From the NCBI RefSeq assembly GCF_002943105.1, contig NZ_PTPZ01000005.1, positions 153,608 through 217,607 on the forward strand: a stretch of 64,000 bases of DNA. Direction: 5' to 3'. The position numbers and the translations under genes are program-made. The stretch is from Cloacibacterium normanense. Its GTDB lineage: Bacteria; Bacteroidota; Bacteroidia; Flavobacteriales; Weeksellaceae. The first letter of the stretch is position 1. Each line of letters begins with the position of its first letter. Below the pieces are notes generated by a model. That model had not been told where the DNA came from. It searched no databases and saw only the letters and a program-made list of their open reading frames with translations. This document shows, piece after piece, positions 1 to 7,408 of the stretch.

Positions 1-1751
1 ACGGAACGGATGTTAATATTTCTGTGGACGGAATTCCTGTAAACATGGTTTCTCATGCTCACGGACAAGGTTATGCAGATTTGCATTTCGTGATTCCTGA
101 ATTTATTGATAAAGTAAATTTTGATAAAGGACCTTATTTTGCCGAAAAAGGAAATTTCACTACTGCTGGTTTTGTAGAATTTAAAACCAAAGATTTTCTG
201 GAAAATAATTTTGCCAAATTAGAAGTTGGGCAATTCAAAACGTACCGTGGAGTTTTGGGTTTTAATCTTTTAAAAAACAACAAAGAAGTAAAAAATCAAA
301 GTTTATTTTTAGCAACAGAAGCTTATTTCACAGACGGCTATTTTGAAAGTCCTCAAGATTTTAACCGTTTTAATGGAATGCTGAAATATCATGGAAAGTT
401 GAATGATAATAATTTCTTAACAGCTTATTTCTCTGGACTTTCCAGTAAATGGAATGCTTCCGGGCAAATACCTGATAGAGCCGTAGATGATGGGACAATT
501 GACTGGTTTGGTGCAATTGATGACAATGAAGGAGGCAAAACTTCTCGATATAATTTTAATGCGAATCTAAAATCGTATTTAAAAAATGGTGGGAAACTCA
601 CTAATCAGATTTTCTATTCTAAATACCTATTTGAGTTGTATTCCAACTTTACATTTTTCTTAAATGACCCAATTAATGGCGACCAAATTCGCCAAAAAGA
701 AGATAGAAATTTGTACGGTTTTAATTCTACTTACGAAAAATCCACAAAAATTTTTGGTCTGAAATCTGAGACATTTGCAGGAATTCAATTGCGTTATGAT
801 GATGTAAATGATTTAGAACTTTCCAGAACCAAAGACAGAACCATCACTACAGAAGCTTTAAAATTTGGTGACGTAAATGAAATGAATTTGGGTGCTTTTT
901 GGAGTCAAAAAATTGCTTTAAATCAAAATTTTGATATTACACCTTCCATCAGATTTGATTATTTTGATAATCAGTATAATGACAAACTTCTTCAGCAAAA
1001 ACTAAAATCAAATTCCAATATTTTCAGTCCAAAATTAAGAATGAATTATCGTTTCAATGAAAATGTGCAATTGTATTCTTACTTTGGGAAAGGATTTCAT
1101 AGCAATGACACCAGAGTTACAGTTTTAGAAAACGGCAAAAAGGTTTTACCACCAGCTTTGGGAGCTGATTTTGGTGGAGTTTTTAAAATTGGCAAAAAAC
1201 TCATTCTTCAATCGGCGGTTTGGTATCTTTGGTTAGACCAAGAGTTTGTTTATGTTGGAGATGAAGCGGTGGTAGAAGAAGGTGGAAAAACCGAAAGAAT
1301 GGGAATTGATATCACTGCTCGCTACGAAATTTATAAAAATTGGTTTGCAGATTTTAATTTAAGTATAGCGAAACCAAGAAGTTTAAATTTTCCTGCTGAT
1401 GAAAATTTCATTCCTCTAGCTCCAAAATTAGTAAGCACAGGAGGAATTACCTACAGAAAACAAATGGGTTTCAACGGAAGTTTGCGTTACCGATTAATGG
1501 GAGATAGACCTGCAAATGAAGATAATTCTGTGGTGGCAAAAGGATACTTTGTTTGGGATGGAACGGTAAATTATACCACTAAAAAATGGGAATTGGGAGT
1601 TTCTGTTCAGAACATTTTTAATGTGAAATGGAAAGAAACCCAATTTGATACAGAAAGCAGATTGTATAACGAAATTCAGCCTGTTTCAGAGATTCACTTT
1701 ACGCCAGGAACTCCGTTTTTTGGTAAATTAAGTTACACTTATTTCTTCTAA
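1..1751 (+). CDS. TonB-dependent outer-membrane receptor, 5' end cut by window edge
   Basis: The reading frame is open to base 3 and continues upstream without a start. The first visible residues (GTDVNISVDGIPVN) are plug-domain sequence, so the signal peptide, any TonB box and the first part of the plug lie outside the window. The remaining ~580 residues look like a 22-strand barrel with alternating aromatic beta-strands, ending in a terminal aromatic pair (YTYFF), as expected for outer-membrane insertion. The class imports scarce ligands such as metal chelates, using TonB/ExbBD energy. It lies 51 bp upstream of hypD and close to a NiCoT-like permease, so a nickel-chelate substrate is plausible. 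That is inferred from context only, since ligand residues cannot be read from sequence. A TATCTTTG element at 1759-1766 could start a separate hypD transcript. Confidence 0.88.
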   Translation, partial: GTDVNISVDGIPVNMVSHAHGQGYADLHFVIPEFIDKVNFDKGPYFAEKGNFTTAGFVEFKTKDFLENNFAKLEVGQFKTYRGVLGFNLLKNNKEVKNQSLFLATEAYFTDGYFESPQDFNRFNGMLKYHGKLNDNNFLTAYFSGLSSKWNASGQIPDRAVDDGTIDWFGAIDDNEGGKTSRYNFNANLKSYLKNGGKLTNQIFYSKYLFELYSNFTFFLNDPINGDQIRQKEDRNLYGFNSTYEKSTKIFGLKSETFAGIQLRYDDVNDLELSRTKDRTITTEALKFGDVNEMNLGAFWSQKIALNQNFDITPSIRFDYFDNQYNDKLLQQKLKSNSNIFSPKLRMNYRFNENVQLYSYFGKGFHSNDTRVTVLENGKKVLPPALGADFGGVFKIGKKLILQSAVWYLWLDQEFVYVGDEAVVEEGGKTERMGIDITARYEIYKNWFADFNLSIAKPRSLNFPADENFIPLAPKLVSTGGITYRKQMGFNGSLRYRLMGDRPANEDNSVVAKGYFVWDGTVNYTTKKWELGVSVQNIFNVKWKETQFDTESRLYNEIQPVSEIHFTPGTPFFGKLSYTYFF

Positions 1752-1802
1752 AAATGATTATCTTTGAAAGACATTGAATTTGAAGTATTTAAATAAAAAA
1801 GC

Positions 1803-2879
1803 ATGAAATTTCTTACCGAATACCGCAATCCAGAACTCGTAAAGTTTTATTTAAACGAAATCGAAAAAATTGTTACAAAACCTTGGAATATCATGGAAAT
1901 TTGTGGCGGACAAACCCATTCTTTAGTGAAAAACGGTTTGTTAGAACTACTTCCAGACAAAGTGAGAATGATTCACGGTCCTGGTTGCCCAGTTTGCGTT
2001 ACCCCGATTTCGTTGATTGATAAAGCGGTAGCTTTAATGGAAAAAGGCGCCGTTTTATGTTCTTTTGGAGATATGGTAAGAGTTCCGGGAAGTGAAAAAT
2101 CATTGCTTCAAGCCAAAGCTGATGGTGGAGATTTAAGGATTCTGTATTCTCCGTTAGAAGCTGTTCAAATTGCAGAGCAGAATCCTAATAAAGAAGTGGT
2201 ATTCTTTGCTGTAGGTTTTGAAACTACCGCTCCAAGTAATGCTTTAAGCGTGGTTCATGCCCAAAAATTAGGTCTTAAAAATTTCTCACTTTTAGTTTCT
2301 CATGTTCTGGTTCCGCCTGCAATGGAAGCCATTTTAGATGATGAATTTTGCAATATTGATGCGTTTTTGGGAGCGGGTCATGTTTGTACCATTATGGGAA
2401 CTTCAGAATATTTTCCTTTGGCCGAAAAATATAAAATACCGATTGTTATTTCAGGATTTGAACCTGCAGATTTGCTTAAAGCCATTTATCACGCTGTTTT
2501 GCAACTCGAAAAAGGCGAACATAAAGTAGAAAATTGCTACGAACGTTTGGTGAAAGACGAAGGAAATATTCCTGCTCAAAAAGTGGTCAACGAAATTTTT
2601 GAAATTGGAACTCAAGAATGGCGCGGAATTGGCGAAATCCCAAATTCTGGTTTAGTCATGAAAGAAAAGTACAAAGATTTTGATGCTTCTAAAAAATTTG
2701 ACATTGAAAATTTAGAGAAAAAAGAAGAAAATCTTTGTATTGCTGGTGAAATCCTGAAAGGCATTAAAAAACCAGTTGAATGTCCGCATTTTGGGAAACT
2801 TTGCAATCCTGGGAATCCTTTAGGAGCACCAATGGTTTCTTCAGAGGGAGCTTGTGCAGCGTATTATCATTACAGTTAA
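1803..2879 (+). CDS. hypD: Hydrogenase maturation factor HypD
   Basis: HypD works with HypC as the scaffold on which the Fe(CN)2CO group of [NiFe] hydrogenases is assembled. It carries a [4Fe-4S] cluster. The 358-residue length is normal for the family. Residues 34-39 are the signature CGGQTH, and GPGCPVC supplies Cys62 and Cys65. These match the three functional cysteines known in E. coli HypD (41, 69, 72) with a constant offset of seven. The C-terminal cluster region (CPHFGKLCNPGNPLG) and a final conserved Cys are intact. No hydrogenase structural gene or other hyp gene is visible, so the rest of the system must lie upstream of the window or elsewhere. A nickel-permease-like gene follows 104 bp downstream on the same strand. 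Identification is firm. Confidence 0.96.
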   Translation: MKFLTEYRNPELVKFYLNEIEKIVTKPWNIMEICGGQTHSLVKNGLLELLPDKVRMIHGPGCPVCVTPISLIDKAVALMEKGAVLCSFGDMVRVPGSEKSLLQAKADGGDLRILYSPLEAVQIAEQNPNKEVVFFAVGFETTAPSNALSVVHAQKLGLKNFSLLVSHVLVPPAMEAILDDEFCNIDAFLGAGHVCTIMGTSEYFPLAEKYKIPIVISGFEPADLLKAIYHAVLQLEKGEHKVENCYERLVKDEGNIPAQKVVNEIFEIGTQEWRGIGEIPNSGLVMKEKYKDFDASKKFDIENLEKKEENLCIAGEILKGIKKPVECPHFGKLCNPGNPLGAPMVSSEGACAAYYHYS

Positions 2880-2883
2880 TAGA

Positions 2884-2980
2884 AGCGAGATTCAAGAAGT
2901 GAGATTTCAGATTTTTATTTAAAAAATTACATCTCATTTAATAATTATCTCATATCTAAAGTATCATATCTCAAATCTTA
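2884..2980. repeat. Degenerate heptamer-phased ATCTC/GAGAT repeat between hypD and the Ni permease
   Basis: The spacer between hypD and the permease is almost entirely built from variants of ATCTC/GAGAT words. Around 2945-2978 these are spaced about every 7 bases (ATCTCAT, ATCTAAA, GTATCAT, ATCTCAA, ATCTTAA). A very similar tract in the opposite orientation lies at 5252-5290. It does not code and no stable terminator was recognised in it. Confidence 0.5.
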
Positions 2981-2983
2981 AAA

Positions 2984-3589
2984 ATGTTTAAAATATTTCT
3001 TACCATCTATTCTGGCTTAGAGCATGCTTTTGAAGCCGACCATTTATTGGCGGTGAACACACTTGTTTCTCACCGCGAAAATCTGAAACAATCCATGAAA
3101 GATGGAATTTATTGGGGAATTGGTCATACCGCAACTATTTTTTTCATTGGAATTTTAATGATTGGATTTAAGTTTCAAATTGGGGAAGAAGTTTTTAAAA
3201 ATTTTGAAGCAGGAGTAGGTGTTATGTTAATTATTTTGGGGCTTTACAGAGTTTTTAAACTCTTTTTTCCGAAAGAACACACTCATACTCATAACACTTC
3301 TAGAGCAGCTTTCGGCGTGGGATTAATTCACGGTTTGGCTGGGAGCGGAGCATTAGTAGTTTTGGTGATTTCTCAGATGAAAACACCTTTAGAAGGGTTG
3401 ATGTACATTCTTATTTTCGGGTTAGGTTCTATTTTCGGGATGTTTTTAGCGGCGTATTTGTTTAGTATTCCTTATACCAAAAGTCTTTTGAAATCTAAAA
3501 AATTACAAGCCAGTTTGGTGATTATTTCCTCTATACTTTGTATCGTTTACGGCGGAAAAGTGGTGGTTGAAAATCTAGGGTTGCTTTAG
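2984..3589 (+). CDS. NiCoT/HupE-UreH-like nickel (cobalt) permease
   Basis: This 201-residue protein is almost wholly hydrophobic, with about six membrane segments. Near the N-terminus it carries the motif HAFEADH (His14, Asp19, His20), i.e. HX4DH, the metal-recognition signature of nickel/cobalt transporters (HoxN/NixA family). A second conserved His lies in the GIGHTATIF segment. A His-rich loop (KEHTHTHNT, near residue 105) separates the two halves. It is shorter than classical NiCoT proteins (~330 residues) and closer to the UreH/SulP-like short members. Position after hypD suggests it supplies nickel for hydrogenase maturation. That role, and Ni rather than Co specificity, is inference. 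The start ATG at 2984 is the only Met giving a complete first helix. Confidence 0.8.
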   Translation: MFKIFLTIYSGLEHAFEADHLLAVNTLVSHRENLKQSMKDGIYWGIGHTATIFFIGILMIGFKFQIGEEVFKNFEAGVGVMLIILGLYRVFKLFFPKEHTHTHNTSRAAFGVGLIHGLAGSGALVVLVISQMKTPLEGLMYILIFGLGSIFGMFLAAYLFSIPYTKSLLKSKKLQASLVIISSILCIVYGGKVVVENLGLL

Positions 3590-3651
3590 AATTTGGGCAA
3601 TCCCCAATTTGCAAAATTTCCAACACCCAAATCTTTGCAATTTTGCAAAAA

Positions 3652-3718
3652 GGGTCGGGCTTTCCGTTGCAATTCCTCACTCGCTTTCAGCGGTTGCGGG
3701 ATTTTCACTGCAATCCCT
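3652..3718. repeat. Candidate dispersed flavobacterial intergenic repeat (GGGTCGGGCTTTCCG...CAATCCCT)
   Basis: The gene-free stretch 3590-3748 contains a 67-bp segment that is clearly more GC-rich than its surroundings. On the plus strand it begins GGGTCGGGCTTTCCG and ends CAATCCCT, so on the minus strand it runs from AGGGATTG to AGCCCGACCC. From memory, elements with these same ends and a variable middle recur between genes across Flavobacteriia. No other copy is seen in this window. The bases just before it (3600-3650) are a low-complexity run of CAATTTGCAAAA-type words. Confidence 0.45.
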
Positions 3719-3748
3719 ATTGTGAAAAGAGATTTGATTATTATTTCA

Positions 3749-4429
3749 TTATCGGCAATCAGTTTTTAATTTCTCAATTTTTTTATTTGCGGTAGAATCT
3801 ATTCTTTTTTCATAATAGTAATACTTCTTTAAATCGTTATACGTTCCAATAAAAAATTCTGAATTACCATTTGAATATGTTCTTCCCGCATAAAAAATTG
3901 CTAATTTATCTCTAGGAGGTTCTTTTTTATTTTTTTCTAACGTCCATTCTTCATTGAAATCTTGTACCATTAACTCTTCAATTTTCACTCTTTTTTCATT
4001 ATCAATAATATAAAATTTTTGATTTATAAATCCTTGTTCATCTTTAAATTGAGTTAAAAGAACGCCATCGTTTGGAATCTCATAAACTCGTGAATCTTCT
4101 TCGTATTTTATTGGAGTTCCACATTTATGATTATAAGAAATATAAACAAAACCTCTATAGTTTTTTGGAATCAAAAAAATTTCTGGTTCAATAGTATTTA
4201 TTTTCTTCCAAATTAAAATGCATATAGGAACTATTATAATTGGAAGAATTGAAAATACAATTTTTTTTAAAGAATTATAATTAGTAAACCATAAGATTGT
4301 AATTAAAATTATTAGACTTATTATTGGTAAAAAATAGAAGTATAATAATCCTGGCAAAAAACCAATTATCAAGGAATTTGTTATTATTAGAGTTAATATG
4401 AAAATTTTAAAAATATCTTTATTAATCAT
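3749..4429 (-). CDS. Membrane-anchored hypothetical protein (DUF6843-like)
   Basis: This 226-residue protein begins with three closely spaced hydrophobic segments (about residues 8-75), followed by a soluble domain. The soluble part has the pattern IFLIPKNYRGFVYISYNHKCG followed by a YEIPNDGVLLTQF stretch. I associate this with the small flavobacterial family DUF6843, whose function is unknown. The family name is recalled, not searched. The gene is flanked by the candidate dispersed repeat downstream and by an alpha/beta hydrolase gene that ends just upstream on the same strand. Its AT content and codon use look even more AT-rich than its neighbours, as is common for accessory flavobacterial genes. 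No enzymatic motif is seen. Confidence 0.7.
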   Translation of the reverse strand: MINKDIFKIFILTLIITNSLIIGFLPGLLYFYFLPIISLIILITILWFTNYNSLKKIVFSILPIIIVPICILIWKKINTIEPEIFLIPKNYRGFVYISYNHKCGTPIKYEEDSRVYEIPNDGVLLTQFKDEQGFINQKFYIIDNEKRVKIEELMVQDFNEEWTLEKNKKEPPRDKLAIFYAGRTYSNGNSEFFIGTYNDLKKYYYYEKRIDSTANKKIEKLKTDCR

Positions 4430-4453
4430 ATTGTAAATAGTAATATTGATATT

Positions 4454-5236
4454 TTACAAAACAAAATGTTTCGGCAAATTATGCAACAATTCCGTATTGA
4501 TAATTTCTGCACAAATCGTGGGTTTTTCCCAATGTCCATTATGTCCGCAATCAAGAACATACGTTTTGATGTTGGTCTTTTCAGGGATTATTTTAAGAAG
4601 ATTTTCGGTTTTTACAGCATTGTCATATTTCCCAGTAATGATGAGGATTTTTGCATCTAAATTTTCTAAAATTTCAGTTCGGTCTGGTCTTTCTGCCATT
4701 CCTAATTGAGCGGCTTTTACGCCTTCTTTATTGGTAGATTTTGCAATGTTTTTCGCCAATTCTATTTTGCCTTCTAAAATATCTTTTTCATTATTGCTAA
4801 AAAGATTTGGGATAGAAGTTTTGACGAAAGTCTCAAAATTTTCATCAATTACTGCAATACTTCTTTTACGGATTTGCTTTTTTTCGTCATCATCTGCAAC
4901 TGTAGTCGAAAAAAATAAAGTCATACTTTCTAAAATTTCAGGAAATTTTTCTGCAAAAGCCAGAGAAACATAACCTCCTAAAGAATGTCCTAGCAAATTG
5001 ATTTTCTCTAATTTTAGAGCATCAATTACTTCTTTTACTTTTTCTGCCATCAATTCTACGGTGTGTATTTCTTGATAAACTTTAGATTTTCCATGGCCGG
5101 GTAAATCTATTTTAATCAGTGTGAAATCTTTAGAAAGATGAGCTTCCATTTCTTCCCAAATGGTCGTGTTTTCCATAAAACCATGAAGTAAAACCAATGG
5201 TTTTTTGCCGTTTCCTGAAATTTCGTGATGTAGCAT
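4454..5236 (-). CDS. Alpha/beta-fold hydrolase
   Basis: This is a cytoplasmic alpha/beta hydrolase of 260 residues with a complete catalytic set. The oxyanion-hole motif is LLHGF near residue 17, the nucleophile elbow is GHSLGG with Ser85, the acid is Asp205 in GKYDNAV, and the base is His232 in DCGHNGH. The size and the LPGHGKS strand resemble the BioH/MenH/esterase group, but the substrate cannot be read from the sequence. There is no signal peptide. The upstream spacer to the lipoprotein gene on the same strand holds two simple repeats (5252-5290 and 5298-5330), so the promoter is obscured. Confidence 0.88.
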   Translation of the reverse strand: MLHHEISGNGKKPLVLLHGFMENTTIWEEMEAHLSKDFTLIKIDLPGHGKSKVYQEIHTVELMAEKVKEVIDALKLEKINLLGHSLGGYVSLAFAEKFPEILESMTLFFSTTVADDDEKKQIRKRSIAVIDENFETFVKTSIPNLFSNNEKDILEGKIELAKNIAKSTNKEGVKAAQLGMAERPDRTEILENLDAKILIITGKYDNAVKTENLLKIIPEKTNIKTYVLDCGHNGHWEKPTICAEIINTELLHNLPKHFVL

Positions 5237-5251
5237 AATTTTTAATTTTTT

Positions 5252-5290
5252 AGATGAGAGATTTGAGATACGAGATTAAAGATTTCAAAT
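5252..5290. repeat. Degenerate heptamer repeat (GAGATTT type)
   Basis: The sequence reads as 7-base units: GAGATTT, GAGATAC, GAGATTA, AAGATTT. It is the reverse-complement counterpart of the ATCTC-rich spacer at 2884-2980. It lies directly upstream of the minus-strand hydrolase gene. Confidence 0.55.
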
Positions 5291-5297
5291 TTTTCAA

Positions 5298-5330
5298 CCT
5301 TTACCTTTACCTTTACCTTTACCTTTACCT
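5298..5330. repeat. Perfect 6-bp tandem repeat (CCTTTA)x5.5
   Basis: Thirty-three bases with an exact period of six (CCTTTA repeated) lie between the stop codon of the lipoprotein gene and the hydrolase gene, both on the minus strand. The repeat is intergenic, so length changes could only alter spacing or mRNA structure. Confidence 0.85.
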
Positions 5331-5334
5331 CAAT

Positions 5335-5838
5335 TTATTTCCAAATATCGATGTAATCTACAAAACCTTGAGCGTTTATTTTCTGTTGAAGTCTAAAGAA
5401 CTCTCCTTTTCCTTCATCTCTGAATGTATTGCTGTTGCTCTTAGATTCTGTTTTACCATTGATGGTTTGTGTGATTTTTCCGTAGAAATTAATGTGTTTT
5501 GGCGATACTCTATCAGCTTTTCCGTCAATGATGAGGATGTTTTTTCCAGATTTTGCATTTCCTTTTACTTCGTAACCATCACTCATAATTTTTGTGAAAT
5601 TCACGGTTCCAGTTAATGAAACGCCATCATCAGATACGAAAGTAAGTTTATGTTTTCCGCTTAAATCACTGTAATTATTTTTGTTGTTCAATGCTCTGAT
5701 GCTGTCATTGTATTTCATTCTCACCGCATTGATGGAATCAATAATCTTAGTGCTGTCTATATCTTTAGCATTATTTTCTGCGGTTTTGTTGCACGAGAAA
5801 GCGATTAGAATCAAAGGAATAAAAAATAGTTTCTTCAT
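5335..5838 (-). CDS. Small lipoprotein of unknown function
   Basis: This 167-residue protein has a lipoprotein signal peptide (MKKLFFIPLILIAFSC) with the lipobox ending at Cys16, so it is probably an outer- or inner-membrane lipoprotein. A lysine/aspartate-rich linker (about residues 20-55) leads into a beta-rich domain (KHKLTFVSDDGVSLTGTVNFT onward) that resembles a small barrel. I do not recognise a named family. It lies 65 bp downstream of the yeiH-like gene on the same strand. A perfect inverted repeat overlaps its own candidate promoter, so it may be separately regulated. Confidence 0.78.
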   Translation of the reverse strand: MKKLFFIPLILIAFSCNKTAENNAKDIDSTKIIDSINAVRMKYNDSIRALNNKNNYSDLSGKHKLTFVSDDGVSLTGTVNFTKIMSDGYEVKGNAKSGKNILIIDGKADRVSPKHINFYGKITQTINGKTESKSNSNTFRDEGKGEFFRLQQKINAQGFVDYIDIWK

Positions 5839-5849
5839 GGTTATCTAAT

Positions 5850-5874
5850 TAATTTGTATTGATTGAATACAAAT
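5850..5874. promoter_or_regulatory. Perfect inverted repeat overlapping the lipoprotein promoter (candidate operator)
   Basis: Ten-base arms AATTTGTATT and AATACAAATT are separated by 5 bases (GATTG) and are perfectly complementary. The right arm overlaps a minus-strand TAAATTTG (-7 type) element at 5869-5876, just upstream of the lipoprotein start at 5838. No U-tract follows, so this looks like a dimeric repressor or activator site rather than a terminator. Which regulator binds is unknown. Confidence 0.5.
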
Positions 5875-5903
5875 TTAAACCAAACTTTTTATTCTGCCGA
5901 TAC

Positions 5904-6830
5904 TTACTTCAAAAATTCTAAAACAGCGTAAAGTGAAATGCTAGAAATGAATATCCAAAGGATAATTCCTAAAAGAAGAGGCTTGACACCTATATTTTTG
6001 AGATTTTGTAGAGATAATCCTGCTCCAATTAAGAAAAGAGCAACCTTGAGTGTGTCTCTGGAAATTTCAGAAATGATAGAATTGAAATTTTGTAAAAAAG
6101 GAAGATAAGTTCCTGCTAAAATCGCTAAAACAAAGAAACCAATGAAATAAGGAATCTTAATTTTCCCTTCACTTTTGGTAAAAATAGAAATAAGAAAAGC
6201 CAACGGAATAATCCATAAAGCTCTTGCTAATTTTACGGTGGTGGCAATCTGTAATGCTTCGTTGCCATATTTACTGGCAGCGCCAACTACAGAACTTGTA
6301 TCGTGAATGGCGATAGCGCTCCAAATTCCAAATTGATTTTGACTTAAATTAAAAAAATGCCCAATTTCTGGGAAAATAAAAAGTGCAACAGCATTCAAGA
6401 CAAAAACAATTCCTAAAGCTACAGAAGTTTGTTTGCTATTGGCTTTTAAAATGGGTGCAACTGCTGCAATGGCGCTTCCTCCACAGATTGCGGTTCCTGC
6501 AGAAATGAGTTGAGCAATGGTTTTGTCAATTTTTAAAATTTTGGCTAAAAATAAGCCGAAAATCATGACCAAAGCAATCGTAGAAACGGTAAAAAGAAAA
6601 CCTTGACTTCCTGCTTCTATTGCGGTGTTCAGGTTAATGCCGAAACCTAATCCTACAATAGAATATTGCAATAATTTTTTGACAAAAGTATCTGTCTCTA
6701 GAACTTTTCCGAATATATTCACAAAAAGAATTCCGAATAATAAAGCAATTGGCGGAGAAATTAGGGGTGAAAAAGATAAAACAGCGAGTGCTAAAAAGAG
6801 AAGTTGAAGAAGTAATTTTTTTTGAAGCAT
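5904..6830 (-). CDS. YeiH/UPF0324-family membrane protein (putative sulfate exporter family)
   Basis: This 308-residue protein has about nine to ten hydrophobic segments. The family hallmarks are GTAICGGSAIAA (about residue 112) and AIHDTSSVVGAA (about residue 174). The family (Pfam Cons_hypoth698) contains YeiH and the TauZ-like putative sulfate exporters. Transport direction and substrate are poorly proven in general. The divergent neighbour at 6944 is a rhodanese lipoprotein, so a link to sulfur handling is reasonable but inferred. The 113-bp divergent spacer must carry both promoters. A near-consensus TAACTTTTG lies at about 6884 for the plus strand. Confidence 0.87.
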   Translation of the reverse strand: MLQKKLLLQLLFLALAVLSFSPLISPPIALLFGILFVNIFGKVLETDTFVKKLLQYSIVGLGFGINLNTAIEAGSQGFLFTVSTIALVMIFGLFLAKILKIDKTIAQLISAGTAICGGSAIAAVAPILKANSKQTSVALGIVFVLNAVALFIFPEIGHFFNLSQNQFGIWSAIAIHDTSSVVGAASKYGNEALQIATTVKLARALWIIPLAFLISIFTKSEGKIKIPYFIGFFVLAILAGTYLPFLQNFNSIISEISRDTLKVALFLIGAGLSLQNLKNIGVKPLLLGIILWIFISSISLYAVLEFLK

Positions 6831-6943
6831 GTTTTTTCTGAATTATCGATTGCGAAAATATTCAAAACCAAAATTTGCTATTGTAACTTTTGTTACATAA
6901 GAACTCTCGCTAATGAAATAGTTTTGTAAAAAATAGAAAAAAA

Positions 6944-7330
6944 ATGAAAAAGTTAATATCAATATTGAGTTTTGGAGCTTTAGTTATTATAGGAACACAG
7001 TGTTCTTCTCCTAAACCAGCAGAAAGTAATGCTCAAACTGAAGCCCAAAAAGAAGTTTCAATTAAAGAACAAGTTGCAAACGGAGCATTTTTAGTAGATG
7101 TAAGAACGCCACAAGAATTTGCAGAAGGAAGTGTAAAAGGAGCCGTGAATATTCCGCTTGATGAAGTAGAAAGTAGATTGAATGAATTCAAAGGAAAACC
7201 ATCTGTAATTGTTTTTTGTAGAACTGGAAACAGAAGCAGCCAAGCAAAAGCGATTCTAGAATATAACGGAATAAAAAATGTAACCAACGGAATCAATACC
7301 AAAACGGTAAACGAAGAATTGGCTAAATAA
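6944..7330 (+). CDS. Rhodanese-domain lipoprotein
   Basis: This is a 128-residue lipoprotein with the lipobox Cys at position 20 (IIGTQC), followed by a single rhodanese domain (about residues 36-125). The domain has the CH2A-like start LVDVRTPQEF and the active-site loop FCRTGNRSS with catalytic Cys92. Single-domain rhodaneses move sulfane sulfur, and this one would work outside the cytoplasmic membrane. It is divergent from the YeiH-type gene and convergent with dsbD, sharing a two-way terminator. The catalytic loop is of normal length (six residues), which favours sulfur over arsenate or phosphate substrates. Confidence 0.9.
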   Translation: MKKLISILSFGALVIIGTQCSSPKPAESNAQTEAQKEVSIKEQVANGAFLVDVRTPQEFAEGSVKGAVNIPLDEVESRLNEFKGKPSVIVFCRTGNRSSQAKAILEYNGIKNVTNGINTKTVNEELAK

Positions 7331-7353
7331 AATGTTCTAAAGAATTTAATTAT

Positions 7354-7390
7354 AAAAAAAGCTTTCAAAATTTTGAAAGCTTTCTTTTTT
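7354..7390. terminator. Bidirectional rho-independent terminator (rhodanese/dsbD)
   Basis: A perfect palindrome (GCTTTCAAAA / TTTTGAAAGC, 7361-7380) is flanked by an A-run on the left and a T-run on the right, between two convergent genes. Confidence 0.88.
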
Positions 7391-7408
7391 ATCCATGAAA
7401 TGATGATT

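Noticed and set aside
5298..5330. CRISPR or clustered repeat array
   Set aside because: Units are 6 bp with no spacers; a simple microsatellite.
5254..5616. Plus-strand 120-codon frame starting in the hexamer repeat
   Set aside because: It encodes repeated LYLYLYLYL from the microsatellite and then runs antisense to the lipoprotein gene; no homology-like features.
6625..6807. 60-codon plus-strand frame in the yeiH-type gene
   Set aside because: Antisense shadow of the membrane protein gene; composition not protein-like.
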